A DNA stretch of 64,000 nucleotides from UBA6544 sp038131165 (GTDB lineage: Bacteria; Pseudomonadota; Alphaproteobacteria; UBA8366). A model generated the notes under the pieces. The model was not told where the DNA came from and did no database searches. It saw nothing but the letters and a program-made list of their open reading frames with translations. A program made the translations under genes and the position numbers. Where the stretch lies: positions 4,915-68,914 of the forward strand of contig JAYPOZ010000014.1 in assembly GCA_038131165.1 (NCBI GenBank), given 5' to 3'. Positions 52,573-61,266 of the stretch are shown here, piece by piece (position 1 is the first letter of the stretch; every line of letters begins with the position of its first letter).

Positions 52573-53769
52573 CTAGGCGTCGAGCGCTCGCCCTAAATCC
52601 TCAATTAAGTCGACGGGGTCTTCCAGGCCAACCGAAAGGCGCACCATGCCGTCGCTGATACCCAGACGCGCGCGTTCCTCTTCGCCGATACGCTGATGCG
52701 TCGTCGTCGCCGGATGGGTGACAAGGCTCTTCGAATCGCCAAGATTGTTCGAGATGTCGGCAATCTGAAGGGCGTTGAGGAAACGGAATGCCTTATCCTT
52801 ACCGCCGTCAAGCTCGAAGGTGACGACGGTGCCGCCATCGCGCATCTGCGATTGAGCGAGCGTATGGTTGGGATGGCTCTTCAGCCCGGGATAAAGCACT
52901 TTGGCGACGCTTGGCCGGCTTTCCAGAAACGCCGCGACTTGAGCCGCGTTGCGGGAGTGCCTTTCGACCCGGAGGTCGAGCGTTTCGAGCCCCTTGAGCA
53001 AGAGCCAGGCGTTGAAGGGGCTTAGCGACGGGCCCGTGTGGCGCATGATGTTGGAGAGCTTTTCTTCGACGATTTCCGCCGGGCCCAGAATAGCGCCCCC
53101 CAGGCTGCGCCCTTGCCCGTCGATATGCTTGGTCGCCGAGTAGATCACCACGTCCGCGCCGAGAGTCAAAGGTTTCTGGACGACAGGCGAAGCCAGCGCG
53201 TTATCTATCACGAGTTTGCCGCCGGCCGCATGGGTCAGTTCGGCGACGCGGCCGATATCGATGATCTCCAGCGTCGGGTTTGACGGGCTTTCCAGAAAAG
53301 TGACGGTGACGTTCTTCCCGATGGCCGCTTCCCATTGGTCGTAGTCCGTACCGTCTACCAGATGGGTTTCGACTCCGAACCGCGGCAGCAATTCGCTGAT
53401 GATATAATGGCAAGAGCCGAAGAGCGCGCGCGAAGCGACGACTTTGTCGCCGGCTTCGAGTTGGCAGATCAGGGCTGCATAAACCGCCGCCATGCCGCTG
53501 GCAGTGCCGCGACAGACTTCCGCGCCCTCGAGGAGCCGCAGGCGTTCTTCGAACGCTGCCACGGTTGGATTGCCGTAGCGTCCATAAATATAGCGTTTGT
53601 GGTCGCCCTTGAAGGCGGCTTCCGCTTCTTCGGCGGTGTCATAGACAAACCCGGAAGTCAGATACAGGGCTTCGCAAGTCTCCTGGTAGGAAGAACGTTC
53701 GAGCCCGCCGCGCACCAACGCAGTCTGAGGTTTCCAGTTTTTCGAGATATCGTCGTGAGAACCGTCCAT
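52573..53769 (-). CDS. metZ: O-succinylhomoserine sulfhydrylase
   Basis: A 398-residue Cys/Met-metabolism PLP enzyme. The Schiff-base lysine is K214 in SATKHIDGQGR; RYGNPT and SNPTLEIIDI are family motifs. MetZ makes homocysteine from O-succinylhomoserine and sulfide. The gene lies behind a SAM-II riboswitch and terminator, in accord with control by S-adenosylmethionine. GAGGAG eight bases upstream of ATG 53769 supports the start. The GST gene follows and may share the control. Confidence 0.94.
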   Translation of the reverse strand: MDGSHDDISKNWKPQTALVRGGLERSSYQETCEALYLTSGFVYDTAEEAEAAFKGDHKRYIYGRYGNPTVAAFEERLRLLEGAEVCRGTASGMAAVYAALICQLEAGDKVVASRALFGSCHYIISELLPRFGVETHLVDGTDYDQWEAAIGKNVTVTFLESPSNPTLEIIDIGRVAELTHAAGGKLVIDNALASPVVQKPLTLGADVVIYSATKHIDGQGRSLGGAILGPAEIVEEKLSNIMRHTGPSLSPFNAWLLLKGLETLDLRVERHSRNAAQVAAFLESRPSVAKVLYPGLKSHPNHTLAQSQMRDGGTVVTFELDGGKDKAFRFLNALQIADISNNLGDSKSLVTHPATTTHQRIGEEERARLGISDGMVRLSVGLEDPVDLIEDLGRALDA

Positions 53770-53808
53770 GATTCATCTCCTCTAAGATTGGACGGGTCGG
53801 TGTGCCGC

Positions 53809-53840
53809 AAAAAAAATCCCCTAACCAAGTGGGTCAGGGG
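53809..53840 (-). terminator. Intrinsic terminator in the metZ leader
   Basis: On the reverse strand CCCCTGACC (53840-53832) pairs with GGTTAGGGG (53826-53818) through nine base pairs including one G-T, with a five-base loop, then eight T (53816-53809). It is between the SAM-II aptamer and metZ and is therefore a leader terminator that can be opened or used depending on SAM. Confidence 0.88.
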
Positions 53841-53859
53841 TCCGTTACGAACACTCCGA

Positions 53860-53914
53860 CCTTTTAGCCAATTGTTTTACGTGGCCGCAAGCCGGTCGGG
53901 CCAAATCACCACGT
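53860..53914 (-). promoter_or_regulatory. SAM-II riboswitch aptamer upstream of metZ
   Basis: The reverse strand has a P1 helix ACGTGG (53914-53909) / CCACGT (53884-53879), a loop with TGATTTGG and GGCTTGCGG, and the conserved 3' pseudoknot strand GGCTAAAAGG at 53869-53860. These match the SAM-II consensus (TGATTT, TTGC, GCTAAA). A compact H-type pseudoknot binding S-adenosylmethionine is known for this class, found upstream of methionine genes in Alphaproteobacteria. It ends 19 bases before the leader terminator, suggesting attenuation of metZ at high SAM. Confidence 0.92.
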
Positions 53915-53922
53915 TGGCAAAT

Positions 53923-53951
53923 CCTTTAGAGGGCGGGCGTGGTCAAGTCAA
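53923..53951 (-). promoter_or_regulatory. Possible metZ promoter
   Basis: On the reverse strand TTGACT (53951-53946) with a 17-base spacer precedes TAAAGG (53928-53923). The -10 match is weak, but the position would begin the transcript at about the first base of the SAM-II aptamer, as expected. Confidence 0.4.
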
Positions 53952-54059
53952 TGCTTATTGGTGTGTGAGGGCTCGCCGTCCGCTAAAGACCAGATACCTC
54001 TTTGGATAGAAATGTATCACCATGCTCGAACAAAGACGGCGTAAGGAAGGAAATTAGTG

Positions 54060-55172
54060 ATGAAGATTGATGATGTAACGCTGACGATGTTTGCATGGGA
54101 CGACATCCCCGCAACTCGCTACGGCAGTCATACAGGCGAGTTCAAGGGTAGTTCGCAAATCGGCCTTTTGACCCTCAAGACCGACGATGGCGTGGAGGGA
54201 CATGCCTTTCTAGGGGCGGCGATGCGCTCGGCGGTTCATGAGGCACCGTCCTTGATGCAGTATCTCAAGCCGATCGTCATGGGACAGAATCCGCTCGACC
54301 GCGAGCGGCTTTGGCAGTCGATGTGGGGGCGTTACCGCTTTACGACCTTGCGGGCGATCGGGGCGGTCGATGTCGCGCTTTGGGATATTGCGGGCAAGGT
54401 TGCGGGCCTGCCGGTACATCAGTTGATGGGCTCATACAGATCCAGCGTTCCGGCCTATGCCAGTTCGCCGGTCCACCAGGACGCCAGCGCCTATGTCGAA
54501 GAGGCTCAGGAGATCAAAAGCAAAGGGTGGGGGGCTTATAAGATTCATCCGCCGGCCCGCTGGGAGGAGGACATCGAGGTCTGCCGCGCCGTGCGCAAGG
54601 GTGTCGGCGACGACTACCGCGTCATGCTCGATTCGACCTGGTCCTATCGTTATGAGGAGGCGCTACGGGTCGGCAAGGCAATCGAGGAGTTAGATTACTA
54701 TTGGTATGAAGACCCGCTCGCCGACGACGACATGCTGAATTATGTGAAGCTGAAGGAGAAGCTGGACATTCCGATCATGGCGACGGAATACGCGCCGGGC
54801 GGCCATCCCGCTTCCTACGGCCCTTGGATCGTCAGCCGCGCGACGGATTTCCTGCGGGGCGACGTCGCCGTGAAGGGCGGCATCACGCCCTGTCTCAAGA
54901 CCGCGCATATGGCCGAGGGATTCCGTATGAACTATGAAGTCCATCACGGCGGCAACTCCCATAATAACTACGCCAATCTGCATTTGATCATGGCGATCAA
55001 GAACTGCGAGTACTTTGAGGTACTGCTCCCCGATGCGTCGCAGAAATACGGGCTCGTTAAGGATATCGAAGTCGATGCGGATGGTCTTGTACACGCTCCG
55101 ATGACGCCGGGCATCGGTGCCGAAATCGATTTCGATCTGATCCAGGCAAAAAAAGTGGGGGTGCTGAGCTAG
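54060..55172 (+). CDS. Mandelate racemase/muconate lactonizing-family protein (enolase superfamily)
   Basis: A 370-residue enolase-superfamily protein. Metal ligands are D191 (MLDSTW), E217 (WYEDPL) and E243 (ATEYAP). The general bases are K161-x-H163 (YKIHPP) and a C-terminal D268 with H295/H296 (NYEVHHGGN), so the site seems complete. The KxH form is found in sugar-acid and related dehydratases. ATG 54060 is used; a GTG three bases earlier is less likely. It stands alone, head-to-tail against the porin gene on the other strand. Confidence 0.88.
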   Translation: MKIDDVTLTMFAWDDIPATRYGSHTGEFKGSSQIGLLTLKTDDGVEGHAFLGAAMRSAVHEAPSLMQYLKPIVMGQNPLDRERLWQSMWGRYRFTTLRAIGAVDVALWDIAGKVAGLPVHQLMGSYRSSVPAYASSPVHQDASAYVEEAQEIKSKGWGAYKIHPPARWEEDIEVCRAVRKGVGDDYRVMLDSTWSYRYEEALRVGKAIEELDYYWYEDPLADDDMLNYVKLKEKLDIPIMATEYAPGGHPASYGPWIVSRATDFLRGDVAVKGGITPCLKTAHMAEGFRMNYEVHHGGNSHNNYANLHLIMAIKNCEYFEVLLPDASQKYGLVKDIEVDADGLVHAPMTPGIGAEIDFDLIQAKKVGVLS

Positions 55173-55183
55173 CCAGCACCCCC
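55148..55183 (-). terminator. Terminator of the porin gene, lying in the 3' end of the neighbouring gene
   Basis: On the reverse strand GGGGGTGCTG (55183-55174) pairs with CAGCACCCCC (55166-55157) through ten base pairs, followed by seven T (55154-55148). It is 30 bases past the porin stop. On the forward strand the same palindrome spans the end of the enolase-superfamily gene, which has no T-run after it. Confidence 0.8.
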
Positions 55184-55212
55184 AACGATAATGGTCTGCT
55201 GAGACCTATTCT

Positions 55213-56376
55213 TTAGAACTTGATTCGGCCACCGACCATGATGGTGTCGATATCGCCGAAGGTGACGCCGGTCCGGTCGAGTTCGTAATGCGTATATTGT
55301 GCATAAACGTCGAACGCGGCGGCCTCGACTTCCTGATTGACACTGAGCGCGAAGGACTCTGCGTCATCGCCCGATGCGGCGAGATTGTCGACGGCGCCGT
55401 AGGATGCAGTGAAGGTTGAGGTGCCGATTTCGCTCAACTTTCCTTCATAGTGCGCGCCAATGTAGAAGCCCTCCGGGTTGTCGCCAACGGTTCTGGCATC
55501 GAGGTCTTGCTCCGCGTAGGAGCCGTGCAGGCCGATGCCCATGGGTAGGGTAAAGGAAAGCGAGCCGCTGACCTGATCGCCATTGACGCCTGCCGTCGCT
55601 TGTGACGACGACTCTGCATAACCGATACCGCCCGCAACCTCGGCGCCGAAAATTTTACCGGCGTAATAAAGCGCTGCATCCACAGCGCCGCCATCGGTAT
55701 GGGACACGGAGCCCATGAAGCCGGCAATCACCGGGGTGTTATAACGGATCCGGTTTTGCCGTCCGAGACCGTCGAAGTCAGAGAAGGCACTTCCGATCCC
55801 GACACAGGTGTTTCCGCTGATCGAGCAAGAATCGCCGTTGGACTTGAAGTTCAACCCACCGGCGGCCAGGAAATGGCTCGACGTCAAACCGACATTGTCA
55901 CCGTTGAATGTGGCCTGCGTCGTTGTGCCGTTTGAAGCCGGGGCTCCTTTGCCGACGTAAACCGTGCCGAAACGGGCATGGTCGACCCAAAATTCGAGGT
56001 GGCGGTCCGTCAGTGAGGCCGTATCGCCCGTACCCTCGGTGTCTTGGTTGGTACTGGCATTAGAGTTGTTGATCGCCGCGATTTCGATCAGTCCGCCGAT
56101 CTTGATATCGTTGTTTACGCGCGCGTCGGCGTTCCAGCGAAACCGTGTCGACGAATAGTCGTTATCCATATGGCGGACGCCATCGTTGAAATCGTCGTCG
56201 TAGTACAGGATCGTCCGGTTGATTTGACCGGTAATGCTGACTTTGACCTTGTCGCTCGAGCTTGTGATGACTTTTGCGCCGTCCGCAGCGTAACTGGGGC
56301 CGGCGAAGACCGTGAGGGCAAGAGCAGTGCTGATTGCGAGTGCCCCAAGAATCGACTGTTTTGGTGAGTTTTTCAT
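55213..56376 (-). CDS. Outer-membrane porin
   Basis: A 387-residue beta-barrel precursor. A signal peptide of about 30 residues (ALAISTALALTVFAGPSYA) is followed by alternating polar/hydrophobic strands (SITGQINRTILYYDDD; STRFRWNADARVNNDIKIG), a central DTEGTGDTASLTDRH loop, and the C-terminal barrel signature ending in phenylalanine (IMVGGRIKF). Two cysteines lie in a surface loop (DSCSISGNTCVG). It belongs to the alphaproteobacterial general porin group. A strong terminator lies just beyond the gene. Confidence 0.92.
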   Translation of the reverse strand: MKNSPKQSILGALAISTALALTVFAGPSYAADGAKVITSSSDKVKVSITGQINRTILYYDDDFNDGVRHMDNDYSSTRFRWNADARVNNDIKIGGLIEIAAINNSNASTNQDTEGTGDTASLTDRHLEFWVDHARFGTVYVGKGAPASNGTTTQATFNGDNVGLTSSHFLAAGGLNFKSNGDSCSISGNTCVGIGSAFSDFDGLGRQNRIRYNTPVIAGFMGSVSHTDGGAVDAALYYAGKIFGAEVAGGIGYAESSSQATAGVNGDQVSGSLSFTLPMGIGLHGSYAEQDLDARTVGDNPEGFYIGAHYEGKLSEIGTSTFTASYGAVDNLAASGDDAESFALSVNQEVEAAAFDVYAQYTHYELDRTGVTFGDIDTIMVGGRIKF

Positions 56377-56465
56377 TGATTTTCCGGCCTTGGCGGATCG
56401 TTGTTTGTCCAGACAATTTTTGAAACAGGCATATTCGTTATCGATGATTTAAAGCCAGCAAAAAT

Positions 56466-57380
56466 CTAACCTTTGGCGTTACGTGAGCGGATGGCGTCGC
56501 ATTTTTGCAACACGCGCTGCGCGCGCAAGACGACAGGCACGTCGATCATCTTACCTTCGAGTTCGAAGGAACCTCGGCCCTCCTTCTCGTTCTCGTCCCA
56601 GGCGGCGACGATGCGTCGCGCCAGATCTTCTTCCTCAGGGGCCGGCGTGAAGCCTTCGTTCAGCATCGGGACGATGGCCGGGTGAATGCAGGAGGCGCCC
56701 TCGAACCCGAAGCGGGCCGATTTGCGGACCATGTCGCGATAGGCAGCGTGATCGGAGTAATCCGCGACGGTTCCGATCACGCCGTAAGGCAGAATGCCGG
56801 CGGCGCGTGCCGCGATGACGGCGTGCTGCTTTGGATAGAGCATGGTCTCCGGGGTTGGCTCCATATGCAGCGAAAGCGCGAAATCTTCGCCGCCGAGCAT
56901 CAGCACCACGACGCGTGGATGGGCGGACGCGATATCCTTGAGTTCGAAGAAGGCTTCTGCGGTCTCGACCATGGCCAGGAATTTGGTGTGGCCGACTTCC
57001 ATGCCGCGTTCCTCTTCAAGTTCCTCGACCATTTCCGCCAGCAGCCGGACGTGTCCCGCGCTGTTGCATTTGGGGAGCGCCAAGGCGGCAATACGCGGCG
57101 AGATGGAAGCCTCGATGTCGGGGACCGCGTGGCGCAGCGGCTGATTGATACGCACGACCACATCCGCGCCGTTTTGGGAGACGATTTCCGCAGCCTCCTG
57201 GACCAGTTTGCGGGCTTCCGCTTTCTGGGAGGGCGGAACGCTGTCCTCAAGGTCGAGTTGAATTGCGTCGGCCCCGCGCGTGTGCGCCTTGTTGACGTAT
57301 TTCGGCACGTTGGTGGGGACGTAAAGCAGGGACCGCCAGACGGGAAGGTCGGCGCGTCGCGCCGTGTCGCGCAAGGGCAT
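56466..57380 (-). CDS. HpcH/HpaI aldolase/citrate lyase family protein (CoA-ester lyase-like)
   Basis: A 304-residue CitE-fold TIM barrel. Key parts: SLLYVPTNVPKYVNKA, DAIQLDLEDSVPPSQK, the metal-binding glutamate in AMVETAEAFFEL and GGEDFALSL with its aspartate. Members cleave malyl-CoA, citramalyl-CoA or citryl-ACP. The gene follows a CaiB/BaiF CoA-transferase by 11 bases on the same strand, so the pair could be a two-step acid activation and cleavage route, for instance of an itaconate- or malate-derived acid (inference). Confidence 0.87.
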   Translation of the reverse strand: MPLRDTARRADLPVWRSLLYVPTNVPKYVNKAHTRGADAIQLDLEDSVPPSQKAEARKLVQEAAEIVSQNGADVVVRINQPLRHAVPDIEASISPRIAALALPKCNSAGHVRLLAEMVEELEEERGMEVGHTKFLAMVETAEAFFELKDIASAHPRVVVLMLGGEDFALSLHMEPTPETMLYPKQHAVIAARAAGILPYGVIGTVADYSDHAAYRDMVRKSARFGFEGASCIHPAIVPMLNEGFTPAPEEEDLARRIVAAWDENEKEGRGSFELEGKMIDVPVVLRAQRVLQKCDAIRSRNAKG

Positions 57381-57391
57381 GATGGAAACTC

Positions 57392-58609
57392 CTAAATGAT
57401 ACCGCGTGATTTCAGATCGGCGAGGGTCTTGGCATCCACGCCTGTGGCGCCGAGGATTTCCGCATTGTGTTCGCCGAGGCCGGGCGCCGGCAGCCGGAAG
57501 GTACCCGGCGTTCCGGAGAGCTTCGGGAAGACGTTGTGCATCGGGACGGCTCCCATTTCCGTGTCCGGCAGATCGACGATGATCTCCCGCTCCTTGAAAT
57601 GGGGGTCGTCGACGATCTGCGAAATATCGTAGATCGGGCCGCCGGTGATGCCTTCGCGTCGGAATACTTCCAGTACCTCGTCGAGCGTGCGGGCACCGAT
57701 CCAGTCGCCTACGATTTCATCGACCTCCGCACGGTTCGCAACGCGGTCCGCATTCGTCCTGAACTTTGGATCATGGTTCATGTCGTCGCGTCCGATCACC
57801 CGAAACAATCGTTCGGCCATGGTCTGGATGGAGCCGGAAAGCGCCACGTAGCCGCCGTCGCTGGTCGCATAGGCGTTACGCGGCGAGGTCGTGTTGGAGC
57901 CGCTGCCTGCGCGCACCGGCACCTGCCCGGTTACCTTGTAGGAGGCGGCCTGCGGCCCGAGGATCGAGAAGATCGGCTCCAGCAGCGAGAGATCGATCAC
58001 CTGACCCTTCCCGCCGTTCACTTCCTTTTCGCGGAGCGCGATGAGCACCGCCATGGCGCCGTATAGCCCCGAAATCATATCGGCGAGCGCCAGCGGGGGC
58101 AAAACCGGTACCCGGTCCGGGAAACCGTTCATCGCCGCAAATCCGGACATGGCCTCCACCACCGTGCCAAATCCACCCTGACTGCTGTAAGGGCCGGTCT
58201 GTCCGAAACCGGTGACCCGCGCGATGACCAGATTGGGGTTTCGCGCCAGCAGCGCGTCCGGGCCGATGCCCATTTCCTCGATGCGGCCGGGCTTCATGTT
58301 CTCAATGAAGACGTCCGCCGTCTCTACCAGCCGTAACAGCAGATCCAGGCCTTCGCGCTCGCGGAAATTCAGCGAGACGCTCTTCTTGTTGCGGCCGTAG
58401 ACCTTCCAATTGGTCTGGATGCCGTTAGCGTTCCAGGCCCTTAGCGGATCGCCCTTGGGCAGCATCTCGAGCTTGATCACCTCCGCCCCGAAATCCGCGA
58501 GTTGCAGCGAGAGCATGTTGCCGGCGACGAGCCGTGTCATGTCGAGTACCCGCACGCCATCGAGCGGGCCTTTCGCGTCTGGGTCGAACGCCTTTTGGGC
58601 GAATTCCAT
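57392..58609 (-). CDS. CaiB/BaiF CoA-transferase family protein without the usual catalytic aspartate
   Basis: A 405-residue family III CoA-transferase. VRVLDMTRLVAGNMLSLQLA and AEVIKLEMLPKGDP are CoA-binding elements. In the active-site loop the aspartate expected after GF/PxM is glycine, G148 in GGFGTVVEAMSGFA. The GFGT form recurs in a subgroup of this family, so the gene is intact, but the mechanism would need a different nucleophile. It is paired with the lyase downstream. Confidence 0.85.
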   Translation of the reverse strand: MEFAQKAFDPDAKGPLDGVRVLDMTRLVAGNMLSLQLADFGAEVIKLEMLPKGDPLRAWNANGIQTNWKVYGRNKKSVSLNFREREGLDLLLRLVETADVFIENMKPGRIEEMGIGPDALLARNPNLVIARVTGFGQTGPYSSQGGFGTVVEAMSGFAAMNGFPDRVPVLPPLALADMISGLYGAMAVLIALREKEVNGGKGQVIDLSLLEPIFSILGPQAASYKVTGQVPVRAGSGSNTTSPRNAYATSDGGYVALSGSIQTMAERLFRVIGRDDMNHDPKFRTNADRVANRAEVDEIVGDWIGARTLDEVLEVFRREGITGGPIYDISQIVDDPHFKEREIIVDLPDTEMGAVPMHNVFPKLSGTPGTFRLPAPGLGEHNAEILGATGVDAKTLADLKSRGII

Positions 58610-58714
58610 GGTGTGCCTTTCGGGATGCGGTGGCCGGATAGCAAACTATTCGCCTCCGGCGGCGGGGCAACGCATATTGATGCGGAAGCGGTAACGGATT
58701 TTAGGGGAGCGATA

Positions 58715-59104
58715 ATGATTAAGATCGAACGGATCGACCATTTCGTCCTGCGCGTCGCCGATGTGCAGGCGACCTGCGCGTTTTACGAAAAGGTCCTGGG
58801 CATGGAGACGATCAGTTTCGGCGGCGACATGAACCGAAAGGCGCTACGCTTCGGGCAGCACAAGATCAACCTGCACCCGGCGGACAGCGATTGGCATCCC
58901 CGCGCCCGCGACCCGCATCCGGGCGGCGAGGATTTTTGCCTGATCACCGAGACGCCGATCTCCGAGGTGGTGGCGCATTTGGAAGCCTGTGGTGTCGAGA
59001 TCGAGGTGCCGCCGTCTAATCGCTCCGGCGCGCTCGGCGCGATTCATTCCGTCTATTTTCGAGACCCGGACGGCAATCTGGTCGAAGTGTCGAATTACAG
59101 GTAG
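58715..59104 (+). CDS. VOC family protein (glyoxalase/dioxygenase fold)
   Basis: A 129-residue single vicinal-oxygen-chelate module. It has a metal-ligand histidine in IERIDHFVLRV, a second in INLHPADSDWHP and the glutamate in YFRDPDGNLVEVSNYR. Close in form to glyoxalase-like proteins of the methylmalonyl-CoA epimerase/fosfomycin-resistance type fold, with an unknown substrate. AGGGGAG precedes ATG 58715; the longer in-frame start is rejected. Confidence 0.85.
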   Translation: MIKIERIDHFVLRVADVQATCAFYEKVLGMETISFGGDMNRKALRFGQHKINLHPADSDWHPRARDPHPGGEDFCLITETPISEVVAHLEACGVEIEVPPSNRSGALGAIHSVYFRDPDGNLVEVSNYR

Positions 59105-59218
59105 GGAGTCGAGTGGTTCGCGAACTAGGCATGGGGTTACCATAAACGGTAGACAAAATGGCGAATATATGCTAAGCAGGGCGCTTGAAATTTACCGCAA
59201 CTATCGAAAAGCGCTCAT

Positions 59219-60069
59219 GTGTCCCTACTCGATCCCAATCGTCCGACCCGCCGCGTGCGCCGCGCCCTCGGTTTGAAGACCATCCTTGGCAGCGACTATC
59301 CGGGCGAGCCCTTTCCGGAGCTGCCGGAGGAGCTGCGCCGGTTTCTTTCCGACGCGAACCGGCGAAGCTCTCAGGCCCCGAAGCCCGACCACCCCGAGAC
59401 CGGTCGTTTCGGCAATAATCCGTCCGCCTTCACGCAAAAACCGCTACCGGAGACGGGCATCCCGATACCCGTCCCTCCTGACCCCGCCGGGGGATTGCGC
59501 GAAGAACTGCAGGTGCCGCTCGTTAAACAGAGCAAAATCGATCCAGAGGCCGACGGGAGCCTCTTGAACGCGGGCATGCAGAGACGGCCATCCGGGATGA
59601 CGCAACGCCTTTCAGCCGCTGCGGGCTCTCCTCTCTTGGCACACCAACGCCGCGCCGGGAAAGCACCGAACGAAACCGATTTCGTCAAAACGGCGTCCGC
59701 AGGCGAACCGCCAAGCGTCACCGTGCCTCTGCCGGCCGAAAAAATCCGCAAGCAAATCGAAAAGGCGAAATCGCCATTCGGCATCTCGATCGGATCATAG
59801 AACATCAACAAGATCAGCTCGAGCGCCTCGTCGCTAGAGAGGAGCACGATCCAGGTTTTATCGATATCCCGGATTGGATAACGAGACTCTTTACAAAAAT
59901 CGGTCAAATTCTGATCTTCCTTTCCTTGGTTGACCGATTCGATCGGGCGGTGACGAATCCGCGGACGATCGCGGAGCTGCGGGAGAGCATTCCCCGCATG
60001 ATCGAAGTTCGAGGAGAATTCATTAACAAAGTCAGCGAATTGCATACTCAACTCGGAAAACTGGAATAA
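59219..60069 (+). pseudogene. Unrecognised gene, apparently frameshifted near 59.77 kb
   Basis: The first frame (GTG 59219) gives a Pro/Arg-rich, probably disordered stretch (PNRPTRRVRRALGLKTILG; IPIPVPPDPAGG) and stops at 59798. From about 59780 the frame one base back shows a well-formed peptide with amphipathic helices (RHLDRIIEHQQDQLERLV; PDWITRLFTKIGQILIFLSL; NPRTIAELRESIPRM) that ends at 60069. That second frame has no ATG, GTG or TTG until 59926, so it needs an entry by frameshift or a missing base between roughly 59739 and 59797, where AAAAAA and AAAA runs lie. Restored length is about 283 residues. I do not recognise the family. An antisense frame over the same bases is less protein-like. 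Confidence 0.5.
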
Positions 60070-60189
60070 CCCAGCCGATATCGACCAACTCCACGTCTTT
60101 GGAATATGAGGGGGGCGCGCGATGGTGACGGTCGCTTCCGGTCTAATTCGATGACCACTGGTGCGCCGCTTGAAAAATTTAGTGCGAAA

Positions 60190-61266
60190 TTACCGTTGAT
60201 ATGTCCGCTCGAACTCGGCGTACGACTTCAAGCGTTTGTTTACGATCAATTCGCGTGCGGCGGGTTCGAGGTCGGTTCGGCCAAGTAACCATTCGATAGT
60301 TGAAAGTTTGACATCCGCCATTCTCTCTCCAATGTCTTTTGCCCATAAAGTGAAAGCGTAGGCGTGCAAGAGTTTTTCCTCATCGCCGCGGGCGAGGATG
60401 TAGAGTTCGGCTCCGAGCATCCGCCTTGCCGGCAAAACACCCTGATCGGCGGCGAACCGCATTAGCCGCGCCGCCTGGACGCGCCAATTCGGAGCATAGC
60501 TGATTCTCTTGTCTTCCACGGCCAGAGCCGCGCGATAGGCATATTGGCCGTTATGTTCGGCAGGAGTCATCGCCAGCAAGAGGCGAAATCCCATCTCCAT
60601 GTCCCGGGGCACGGTTGTGCCCGACAGATAGTCCTCGGCGATTGCCAACTTTTCGGCGGGCGTAAGAGACATGAATTCGTCGTGGAACCATTTGGCGGCG
60701 GCGCGCAGTTCCTTCGAAAGGTCATATCGGGAATCCACGCCGAAGACATTGCTTATATAGATGTCTGCCGTCCGTTCCCTATGACCGACCAACATCGCGA
60801 CCTTGCGCAGATAATGTTGCGTCATGGCGGTATCGCGCTCGACGCCAAGCCCGTACTTATAGACGGTGGCGAGGATGATCGGCCCGCCCGGGCACTCCTC
60901 CATCCGGTAAGGCTGGAGTAATTGGGGCAACTGGGAAAACTCCCGGCGGTCGAACGAGCCTGTGTTGACAAATTCGCTCACCAGATAAAGCGCATTAATG
61001 CACCCTGCGACCGCGACCCCGTCCCGCACGCCCCTGTCCAAAAGCGCCATCAAGCGCGGCCGGTCCCCCGGATTGCTGCCCAGGGTCTGCACTACCCGGA
61101 ACCATTCTGGCGAATTTGAGAGCCGCACCGGTACCCAAGATGGTCGCTGTTCCGGCCATCGGTCGATGGCATATGACGCGATGATGCCAGCCGCCAGAAG
61201 CCCGAAGGCAAAGGCTATTCCCGTCAAAAAACTGGCTTGGCTTACTCTCATGCCAATTCTATGCAC
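60190..61266 (-). CDS. Membrane-anchored Sel1-repeat-like protein
   Basis: A 358-residue protein with one N-terminal membrane helix or uncleaved signal (FLTGIAFAFGLLAAGIIASYAI). The rest is alpha-helical with Sel1-like elements (PIILATVYKYGLGVERDTAM; AARLMRFAADQGVLPARRML). It probably faces the periplasm as a scaffold. Function unknown. The start at 61266 (MHRIGM) or 61251 (MRVSQA) cannot be decided from spacing alone. Convergent with the broken gene at 59.2 kb. Confidence 0.7.
   Translation of the reverse strand: MHRIGMRVSQASFLTGIAFAFGLLAAGIIASYAIDRWPEQRPSWVPVRLSNSPEWFRVVQTLGSNPGDRPRLMALLDRGVRDGVAVAGCINALYLVSEFVNTGSFDRREFSQLPQLLQPYRMEECPGGPIILATVYKYGLGVERDTAMTQHYLRKVAMLVGHRERTADIYISNVFGVDSRYDLSKELRAAAKWFHDEFMSLTPAEKLAIAEDYLSGTTVPRDMEMGFRLLLAMTPAEHNGQYAYRAALAVEDKRISYAPNWRVQAARLMRFAADQGVLPARRMLGAELYILARGDEEKLLHAYAFTLWAKDIGERMADVKLSTIEWLLGRTDLEPAARELIVNKRLKSYAEFERTYQR

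Noticed and set aside
59371..60051. Long antisense frame of 226 codons opposite the 59.2-kb gene
   Set aside because: Its composition is poor for a protein and the plus-strand reading of the same bases gives clear amphipathic helices; probably a shadow in GC-rich DNA.
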